Below are positions 1 through 4,656 of a DNA stretch of 5,774 bases, piece by piece. Origin of the DNA: Tannerella sp. (GTDB taxonomy: Bacteria; Bacteroidota; Bacteroidia; Bacteroidales; Tannerellaceae). The notes under the pieces are model-generated. The model ran no database searches and had not been told where the DNA came from. It saw nothing but the letters and a program-made list of their open reading frames with translations. The stretch spans positions 1-5,774 of the forward strand of contig JAISGW010000170.1 of the NCBI GenBank assembly GCA_031262895.1, written 5' to 3'. Numbering within the stretch: the stretch's first letter is position 1; each line of letters starts with the position of its first letter. Position numbers and translations under genes: made by a program.

Positions 1-868
1 CCACGGCAGGGACGTAATCCGGCTGCTTATGGTTCAGCTTGTAAAGGCTCTTCAGCCGGATACCGTACTGCTGGGCGATGTCGTGCAGGGATTCGCCGGC
101 TTTGACGACATGTTCGTAATTCGGTTTGTCGGCTTTCCGTTTCTTGGCGCGGAGATAAACAATCTCCCCCGCTTTCAGGGAATAGCCCTCCGGCATCTCG
201 TTGTACTTTTGCAGCTTCTCGAGGCTGGTCGAGGCGTCGCGGGCCAGGCTTTCCAAGTCGTCGCCCGGACGGGCGTAGACAAACTCCAATCCCCGCTCCT
301 TGTAGATTTGCAAGGCAGCGGCCGCAGGTGTTCCCTTAGCTTCGGGTGCGACCGCGAAAGCAGGTGACTTCCCTTCCGTGTAGCTGTCCAAGCCGTATTC
401 TTCCACCAATTTTATCAGATGCTTGGCGTAAGCATGGTCGGTGGCGTAGCCGGCTTTTTGGAGACCCTTGGCCCAGCCCTTATAATCAGACATCTTCAAC
501 TTGAAAAGGGCCGCATAACGGGGGCGATCCTTCAGGAAGGAGGCATGGTCGGCATAAGAATCCTCCGCCGAAGCATAACGGCGGTAGCAGTCACCCTTAT
601 AGCCTATCGTACGTCCGCCCTTCCAGCCGTTGCATTTGATGCCGAAATGGTTGTTGCCCTTGCGGGCCAGCTCGCTCCGTCCGGCATCCGACTCCAGCAA
701 TCCCTGAGCCAGCGTGATGCCCGCCGGTATGCCGTATTCCTTCTGGTAGCGCAAGGCCAAAGGGGCATACTTGCGGACGTAGTCCTCGCGCACGGGCGTC
801 ACTTGCGCTGCCGCTTCAAAAAGGAAGAGAAAAGGGAAAACGAGGGAAAAGAGGAAGCGTCGTTTCAT
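1..868 (-). CDS. Secreted glucosaminidase with LysM domains (FlgJ/GH73-like peptidoglycan hydrolase), 3' end cut by window edge
   Basis: Likely cuts the glycan chain of peptidoglycan (N-acetylglucosaminidase activity) outside the cytoplasmic membrane. The visible 289 codons begin MKRRFLFSLVFPFLFLF and end a signal peptide near AAAQ (about residues 18-22), which suggests export. Residues about 27-162 form a glucosaminidase domain: QGLLESDAGRSELA (55-68) carries the probable catalytic Glu59, followed by NNHFGIKC (72-79) and the YRRYASAEDSYADHASFL segment (95-112), both typical of this family. An Ala/Pro-rich linker (168-185) leads to one LysM-like unit (about 197-239) and a clearer one starting HVVKAGESLHDIAQQYGI (253-270), which runs off the window. 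The start ATG overlaps the stop of the upstream channel gene as ATGA, so translation is probably coupled. No separate ribosome binding site is evident. Such proteins are often annotated as mannosyl-glycoprotein endo-beta-N-acetylglucosaminidase, but peptidoglycan is the likelier substrate. The family call is firm; the exact bond cut is inferred. Confidence 0.93.
   Translation of the reverse strand, partial: MKRRFLFSLVFPFLFLFEAAAQVTPVREDYVRKYAPLALRYQKEYGIPAGITLAQGLLESDAGRSELARKGNNHFGIKCNGWKGGRTIGYKGDCYRRYASAEDSYADHASFLKDRPRYAALFKLKMSDYKGWAKGLQKAGYATDHAYAKHLIKLVEEYGLDSYTEGKSPAFAVAPEAKGTPAAAALQIYKERGLEFVYARPGDDLESLARDASTSLEKLQKYNEMPEGYSLKAGEIVYLRAKKRKADKPNYEHVVKAGESLHDIAQQYGIRLKSLYKLNHKQPDYVPAV
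865..868 (-). other. ATGA stop/start overlap linking channel and glucosaminidase genes
   Basis: On the minus strand, bases 868-865 read ATGA: ATG starts the glucosaminidase and TGA (867-865) ends the channel gene. Such overlaps usually mean the second gene is translated by ribosomes finishing the first, which would tie the amounts of the two proteins together. Confidence 0.9.
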
Positions 869-2124
869 GGGCGTTGTTGGAAGTGCAAATCATTACCGGA
901 GACATTCTGGAAAACCCGCAAGCCGAACTCCGGGATAACGGCCAGCACATGGTCGAACACGTCGGCCTGCCAGCCTTCATAAGCCACCCATTCCTTCTCC
1001 TTGAGAAAGAAATACAGCTCAACCGGCAAGCCCTTGTCGGTAGGTTGCAAATGCCGCACCATGCAGGAAAGGTCGGTGTTCACCATCGGATGATTGTATA
1101 AGTAACGAGTCAGATAAGCGCGGAAGACGCCGAGGTTGGTCTCCCTTCGCCCGTTCACCGGCATGGAGCAATCCACGTCGTTCTCCTCGTTGTACAATTT
1201 CAATTCGGCTTCCTTTTGGTCGATGTAATCCTTCAGCAGTCCGATGTGACGGAAACGCTCCAGCATCTCGGGGTTGCAGAAGCTGACGCTGTTCATGTCG
1301 ATAAAAATCGAGCGTTTGACCCTGCGCCCGGGCGATTCCGACATGCCCCGCCAGTTCTGGAAGGAGTCGCTCACCAGCATGTAAGGGGGCAGCGTGACGA
1401 TGGTGTTGTCGAAGTTCTGCACCTTGACAGTCGTCAGGTTGACCTCCGTCACGGTGCCGTCAACGCCGTACTTGGGCATGGTAATCCAGTCGCCCGCCCG
1501 CAGCATGTCGTTGGCCGACAATTGTATGCCGGCCACGAAACCGAGGATGCTGTCCTTAAAGACCAGCATCAGGACGGCCGCCGAAGCACCCAAGCCGGCA
1601 AAGAGGGCCGTGGGCGACTTGTCGATAAGTACGGAAATAATCAGGATGCCCCCTACGAAGAGGGTGATGATTTGCAGGATTTGCAGGAAGCCTTTCAGCG
1701 GCTTGTTCCGGTAAGTTTCCTTGGTATGGAAAACTAAGTGGATGAACTTGAGCATGGCCAGGATAAACTGCAGGACGACCGCAATCATGTAGACCACGCA
1801 AAGCCGCCGCAACCAGGCCAAAGTCAAGGCATGTTCATGGGAAAAGGCAAAGGGAAGGAGGATATAAACGAAAAGGGCAGGCAAGAGGTGAATCAGCTTG
1901 TCTATCATCTTGGTGTCGACGACCAAGTCGTCCCATTGGTTCTTCGTGCGGGCGGCCATGCGGCGGAACACGCCCATGAAAACCACCCGCAAGAAATAAT
2001 CCAGGACGAAGGCGCCTGCCAGGATAAGCAACAAAACGACGAAAATATCCAAGGTGCTGGCCGTTCCCGGCATCAGGCCCAAGTTCTGTAGGCTCTGGTT
2101 GACCCAATTCCTCAATGTCTCCAT
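865..2124 (-). CDS. MscS-family mechanosensitive ion channel, YbdG/MscM (miniconductance) type
   Basis: Inner-membrane channel expected to open when membrane tension rises and release solutes after osmotic downshock. The 419-residue length matches E. coli YbdG (about 415). Hydrophobic segments lie at about 25-49, 76-94, 106-130 and 146-167, followed by the pore-lining helix (172-203: ALFAGLGASAAVLMLVFKDS then ILGFVAGIQLSAND). The MscS beta domain follows, with GDWITMPKYGVDGTVTEVNL (211-230), VKVQNFDNTIVTLPPYMLVS (233-252) and SFQNWRGMSESPGRRVKRSI (254-273), all closely like YbdG as I recall it. The C-terminal part keeps YbdG-like stretches RRETNLGVFRAYLTRYLYNHP (326-346, two adjoining motifs) and QADVFDHVLAVIPEFGLRVFQ (386-406). 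The ATG at 2124 lies 10 bases after the serS stop, with GGGACAGAGG directly before it as a weak Shine-Dalgarno match. Its stop overlaps the start of the glucosaminidase gene. This sits in a serS-led operon and no promoter of its own is visible. MscS superfamily is certain; the YbdG subgroup is very likely. Confidence 0.95.
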   Translation of the reverse strand: METLRNWVNQSLQNLGLMPGTASTLDIFVVLLLILAGAFVLDYFLRVVFMGVFRRMAARTKNQWDDLVVDTKMIDKLIHLLPALFVYILLPFAFSHEHALTLAWLRRLCVVYMIAVVLQFILAMLKFIHLVFHTKETYRNKPLKGFLQILQIITLFVGGILIISVLIDKSPTALFAGLGASAAVLMLVFKDSILGFVAGIQLSANDMLRAGDWITMPKYGVDGTVTEVNLTTVKVQNFDNTIVTLPPYMLVSDSFQNWRGMSESPGRRVKRSIFIDMNSVSFCNPEMLERFRHIGLLKDYIDQKEAELKLYNEENDVDCSMPVNGRRETNLGVFRAYLTRYLYNHPMVNTDLSCMVRHLQPTDKGLPVELYFFLKEKEWVAYEGWQADVFDHVLAVIPEFGLRVFQNVSGNDLHFQQRP

Positions 2125-2134
2125 CCTCTGTCCC

Positions 2135-3406
2135 TTAGTTTATAATGTCAAAGCCAGTATAAGGCACCAAGGCGGCGGGTACGCGTATGCCTTCGGGCGT
2201 CTGGTTGTTTTCCAGCAGGGCGGCCACGATGCGGGGCAAGGCGAGGGCGCTACCGTTGAGCGTATGGCAGAGGTGCGTCTTTTTGTCGGCGCCGCGGTAA
2301 CGGCATTTCAGGCGGTTGGCCTGGTAGCTCTCGAAATTGGAAACCGAGCTGACCTCCAGCCAGCGTTTCTGTGCGGCCGAAAAGACCTCGAAGTCGAAAG
2401 TCAGGGCCGAGGTGAAGCTGATGTCCCCCCCGCAAAGGCGGAGGATGCGCCAAGGCAACTCAAGTTTGTCGACTAAGGTCTGCACGTAATCCACCATTTC
2501 CTGTAAGGACTGGTAAGAGTGTTCTGGTGTGTCGATGCGTACGATTTCCACCTTGTCGAATTGGTGGAGGCGGTTCAGACCGCGCACGTCCTTACCGTAA
2601 GAGCCGGCCTCACGGCGGAAGCAGGCCGAGTAGGCGGCGTTCTTCATCGGCAGCGAAGCCTCGTCGAGGATGATGTCGCGGTACATGTTGGTTACCGGCA
2701 CTTCGGCCGTGGGGATAAGATAGAGGTCGTCCACTTCGGCATGGTACATCTGCCCTTCCTTGTCGGGGAGCTGTCCGGTGCCGTAGCCCGAATCGGCGTT
2801 GACCACATAGGGCGGCTGCACTTCCAAGTAACCGGCCTGGCGGGCGTTATCGAGGAAGAAATTGACCAAGGCGCGTTGCAGTCGGCAACCGTAGCCTTTG
2901 TAGACAGGGAATCCCGCGCCGGTGATTTTCACACCCAACTCGAAATCAATCAGGTCGTATTTCTTGGCCAGCTCCCAATGCGGCAGCGCGTCGGCGGGCA
3001 GTTCGGGGATGCGGCCGCCCATCTTCTCCACCTTATTATCTTCAGCGCCCTTGCCTTCGGGCACCGATTCGTGCGGCAGGTTGGGGATGAGCACTAAGCA
3101 TTCGTGTATCTCCTTTTCGGCGGCCGACTTGGCCTCTTCCAATTTGCGGTTGGCTTCCTTCAGCTCAGACACGCGCGAGCGCGCTGCCTCGGCTTCCGCC
3201 TTCTTGCCCTCTTTCATCCACTGGCCGATGCTCTTGGAAGTACGGTTCAGCTCGGAAAGGTTCGTGTCCAATGTTTGTTGCGATTCGCGCCTTGTCTTAT
3301 CGGCAGCGAGTATGCGGCCTATCAATTCCCGACCGTCGAAGTGCTTCTTTGCCAAACGGCGGATAACGTCCTCCCGTTCTTCAGTGATTACTTTGAGTGT
3401 CAACAT
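2135..3406 (-). CDS. serS: Seryl-tRNA synthetase
   Basis: Cytoplasmic class II aminoacyl-tRNA synthetase that activates serine with ATP and charges tRNA-Ser (and tRNA-Sec where present). The 423-residue length is normal. Residues about 1-110 form the N-terminal tRNA-binding arm, a charged helical coiled coil (roughly 30-105, rich in Lys/Glu/Ala). The catalytic core follows: a motif 1 region around 162-200 (TGAGFPVYKGYGCRLQRALV onward), the serine-binding TAE triad (233-235, TAEVPVTN), motif 2 FRREAGSYGKDVRGLNRLHQ (263-282) with Arg264, and motif 3 LNGSALALPRIVAALLENNQ (383-402) with Arg392. All catalytic motifs look intact. The start MLTLKVITEE matches the usual Bacteroidales N-terminus, so ATG 3406 is chosen. 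A TAnnTTTG promoter element lies about 40 bases upstream. It is first in a leftward operon with the channel and glucosaminidase genes, and is divergent from the AT-rich ATPase gene. Confidence 0.98.
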   Translation of the reverse strand: MLTLKVITEEREDVIRRLAKKHFDGRELIGRILAADKTRRESQQTLDTNLSELNRTSKSIGQWMKEGKKAEAEAARSRVSELKEANRKLEEAKSAAEKEIHECLVLIPNLPHESVPEGKGAEDNKVEKMGGRIPELPADALPHWELAKKYDLIDFELGVKITGAGFPVYKGYGCRLQRALVNFFLDNARQAGYLEVQPPYVVNADSGYGTGQLPDKEGQMYHAEVDDLYLIPTAEVPVTNMYRDIILDEASLPMKNAAYSACFRREAGSYGKDVRGLNRLHQFDKVEIVRIDTPEHSYQSLQEMVDYVQTLVDKLELPWRILRLCGGDISFTSALTFDFEVFSAAQKRWLEVSSVSNFESYQANRLKCRYRGADKKTHLCHTLNGSALALPRIVAALLENNQTPEGIRVPAALVPYTGFDIIN

Positions 3407-3504
3407 ATCTTATAGCATTTTTTTAATTACATCTTTTTTGCCCGCAAAGGTAATGCTTTTTATTACGCTCTGGCAGAAAAGCCACTACACATCCGTGATG
3501 CTTT
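3407..3504. other. Divergent intergenic region between serS and the truncated ATPase gene
   Basis: This 98-base AT-rich gap carries the serS promoter and leader on the minus strand. On the plus strand, the frame of the ATPase gene reads stop (TGA, 3496-3498) then Cys-Phe before the first ATG at 3505. Homology to the ATPase family seems to begin at those two codons, so the deletion or rearrangement junction probably lies near 3495-3500. A short inverted repeat GTAAT/ATTAC (3450-3454 and 3462-3466) surrounds a T-run. I see no convincing promoter for the rightward gene: TTTG at 3437-3440 with TATTACGC at 3461-3468 has the right spacing but a poor -7 match. Confidence 0.7.
3436..3452 (-). promoter_or_regulatory. 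Probable serS promoter: Bacteroidetes -7 box and start region
   Basis: On the minus strand TACCTTTG (3452-3445) matches the Bacteroidetes primary sigma factor -7 consensus TAnnTTTG exactly. It is followed by CGGGCAAAA, so transcription probably starts in the A-run at about 3439-3434, giving an AT-rich leader of about 30 bases with no Shine-Dalgarno sequence. A good -33 TTTG is not present; TTTTCTG at 3480-3474 is the nearest candidate and is slightly too far upstream. The position about 40 bases before the serS ATG and the exact -7 match make the call likely; the start site is inferred. Confidence 0.7.
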
Positions 3505-4518
3505 ATGCGTTTAGGAACTTCTATCCAACAAATGCCACTGGCAATGATTGAAACTTTATTTGCCAAGCGAGTGAGAAATTCCTTGGCTAAAATCGAATCA
3601 CCCAAGCAGTCTCTTTCTTTTGCTCAATTGAAAATATATTACGAAGCGGCAGGTAAAACGTTGAATGAACAGTTTGCTGTCAATTTGGATTTGTTGACAA
3701 AGGAAAAGCGCTATAATTATGTGGGCTACCTAATGTCCGATGTAAATGTGACTTCTTTAAAGGTGGCAAAGTATGCAGGCTCGAAACGATATGACCTGAT
3801 AGAGAGCAACGAATATGGGAATTGCTCTCTGATAAAAGCGACAAAGTCTATCCTTGACAAGCTGGAGGTGGAAAACAAGACCTTTGCCAAAATTACTCAC
3901 AGGGAACGTTTAGAACAGCGTTTATGGAATGGTGTTGCTTTGCGTGAGGCAGTCATTAACGCCATTGTCCATAATGATTATACAAATGAAGGCTTCCCCA
4001 AAGTGGAAATATTTGACGACCGCATAGAAATCACTTCTCACGGCGGACTTCCACAAGGGATGAGCCAAGAAGAATTTTTCGAAGGCTACTCCATACCACG
4101 GAATAAAGAGTTAATGCGCATCTTTGGAGATATTGAGCTTGTAGAGTATCTGGGGTCAGGCATTCCACGCATCGTTCGAGCCTATGGTAAGGACTGTTTC
4201 AAATTCAGCGAAAATTTTTTACGTATCACCTTTCCAAACGCAGAAACACTTGAAGAAGAGACAGATGAAGCAGCCGGAGAAGAAAAGGTTACAGAAAAGG
4301 TTACAGAAAAGGTTACAGAAAATCAAGCCCTGATACTAAACCTTATCGCTAATAATCCTACCATCACATCTCAAGAGCTATCAACCATAATAAATATGAC
4401 TTCCGTGAAAGTTCGTGTCAACATCTCCAAGCTCAAAGCCAAAGGCTTCTTGGAACGGGTTGGAGGAGACAAGGGCGGCTATTGGAACATCCGCAATAGC
4501 CATACAACGAGAAGATAA
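3505..4518 (+). CDS. N-terminally truncated COG2865-type ATP-binding protein (HATPase_c_4 plus winged helix; AlbA_2 domain missing)
   Basis: The 337-residue frame resembles the C-terminal two thirds of bacterial proteins annotated as ATP-binding protein, RecG-like helicase or putative transcriptional regulator; their biological role is poorly known. A divergent HATPase fold is visible: LREAVINAIVHNDYTNEGFP (146-165, N-box-like, with Glu148, Asn152, His156), VEIFDDRIEITSHGGLPQGM (167-186), SIPRNKELMRIF (196-207) and VEYLGSGIPRIVRAYG (213-228, glycine loop). An acidic linker and three EKVT repeats (260-271) join it to a winged-helix-like domain (about 273-329: LILNLIANNPTITSQELSTI then SVKVRVNISKLKAKGFLERV and GGDKGGYWNI). 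Full-length relatives, from memory, start with an AlbA_2 nucleic-acid-binding domain of about 150 residues before the CF-RLGTSIQ segment seen here. An in-frame TGA at 3496-3498 blocks extension, so this domain is absent. ATG 3505 is the first possible start, has no Shine-Dalgarno site, and Met10 or Met14 are alternatives. Low GC against the neighbours suggests transfer. It may be a non-functional remnant. Confidence 0.82.
   Translation: MRLGTSIQQMPLAMIETLFAKRVRNSLAKIESPKQSLSFAQLKIYYEAAGKTLNEQFAVNLDLLTKEKRYNYVGYLMSDVNVTSLKVAKYAGSKRYDLIESNEYGNCSLIKATKSILDKLEVENKTFAKITHRERLEQRLWNGVALREAVINAIVHNDYTNEGFPKVEIFDDRIEITSHGGLPQGMSQEEFFEGYSIPRNKELMRIFGDIELVEYLGSGIPRIVRAYGKDCFKFSENFLRITFPNAETLEEETDEAAGEEKVTEKVTEKVTENQALILNLIANNPTITSQELSTIINMTSVKVRVNISKLKAKGFLERVGGDKGGYWNIRNSHTTRR
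4282..4317 (+). repeat. Three perfect 12-base tandem repeats inside the ATPase gene (EKVT x3)
   Basis: GAAAAGGTTACA occurs three times in a row without a mismatch, followed by a partial fourth copy (GAAAA). The unit is four codons, so gain or loss of copies keeps the frame and only alters the length of the linker between the HATPase and winged-helix domains. Related proteins, from memory, have comparable short repeats (of the KVGE type) at this place, so the position is a family habit and not unique to this gene. Confidence 0.95.
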
Positions 4519-4543
4519 GCTACATCTTCCGCCTGTTCGCTAT

Positions 4544-4584
4544 CGCGGCCGGGGCTGGTGCGGGCCAGTCCGCGCAAGAGTTTT
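4544..4584 (+). terminator. Weak candidate terminator-like hairpin after the ATPase gene
   Basis: CGCGG (4544-4548) can pair with CCGCG (4570-4574), and inside it CTGG (4555-4558) with CCAG (4565-4568) around a TGCGGG loop, leaving a six-base bulge on the left arm and one on the right. A short TTTT follows at 4581-4584 after CAAGAG. The stem is GC-rich but bulged, and the T-run is short and displaced, so termination here is only possible. Confidence 0.2.
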
Positions 4585-4620
4585 GCCAATATGTGCTATC
4601 CAACTTCATATTTGCTTTCG

Positions 4621-4628
4621 TATCTTTG
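4621..4628 (+). promoter_or_regulatory. Probable -7 promoter box of the GH89 gene
   Basis: TATCTTTG matches the Bacteroidetes -7 consensus TAnnTTTG exactly and sits 28 bases before the start codon. Transcription would begin at about 4634-4637, giving a leader of roughly 20 bases that still holds the GGAG ribosome binding site. No clear TTTG lies at the usual distance upstream (around 4597-4601), so the -33 element is weak or absent. The element shares its downstream context with the serS promoter. Confidence 0.65.
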
Positions 4629-4636
4629 CCGGCAAA
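4625..4636. repeat. Perfect 12-base palindrome TTTGCCGGCAAA across the GH89 start region
   Basis: TTTGCCGGCAAA reads the same on both strands and overlaps the last four bases of the -7 box and the expected transcription start. A regulator bound here would block the polymerase, but the arms are only six bases long. The left half is forced by the promoter consensus, so chance is a real explanation. Confidence 0.6.
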
Positions 4637-4646
4637 ATGCACTAAC

Positions 4647-4650
4647 GGAG
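4647..4650 (+). promoter_or_regulatory. Ribosome binding site of the GH89 gene
   Basis: GGAG lies six bases before ATG 4657, a good Shine-Dalgarno spacing. It selects ATG 4657 over the ATG at 4637, which opens only a two-codon frame (ATG CAC TAA). Downstream residues then form a proper signal peptide, which supports the choice. Confidence 0.65.
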
Positions 4651-4656
4651 AAAAAC

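Larger units (their letters stand above)
4519..4656. other. Intergenic region: GC-rich relic followed by the GH89 promoter and leader
   Basis: About 60 bases after the ATPase stop (4519-4580) are strikingly GC-rich compared with that AT-rich gene. No recognisable protein is seen in any frame; one plus-strand frame reads SYIFRLFAIAAGAGAGQSAQ from 4518 but matches nothing I know. From about 4581 the composition becomes AT-rich, as expected for a promoter, with a TATCTTTG box and a ribosome binding site before the GH89 gene. The first half could be residue of an older gene left by the event that brought in the ATPase gene; this is inference. Confidence 0.5.

Noticed and set aside
419..982. A 187-codon plus-strand open frame, with similar ones at 1216-1737 and 2519-3097.
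   Set aside because: They lie antisense to the glucosaminidase, channel and serS genes, whose family motifs are unambiguous. Their own translations match nothing and have low-complexity shadow composition.
3437..3468. A plus-strand promoter for the ATPase gene: TTTG at 3437-3440 and TATTACGC at 3461-3468.
   Set aside because: Spacing is right (20 bases), but TATTACGC lacks the TTTG half of the -7 consensus, so it is not reported as a promoter.
3505..4518. The ATPase gene as part of a new phage-defence system.
   Set aside because: AlbA_2/Schlafen-type proteins can occur in defence islands, but the AlbA_2 domain is missing here and no partner gene, nuclease or regulator accompanies it. The neighbours are housekeeping and glycan genes.
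4540..4580. A tRNA or other small RNA in the GC-rich block.
   Set aside because: The hairpin is isolated; no cloverleaf arms, TTC-type T-loop or CCA end can be assembled.
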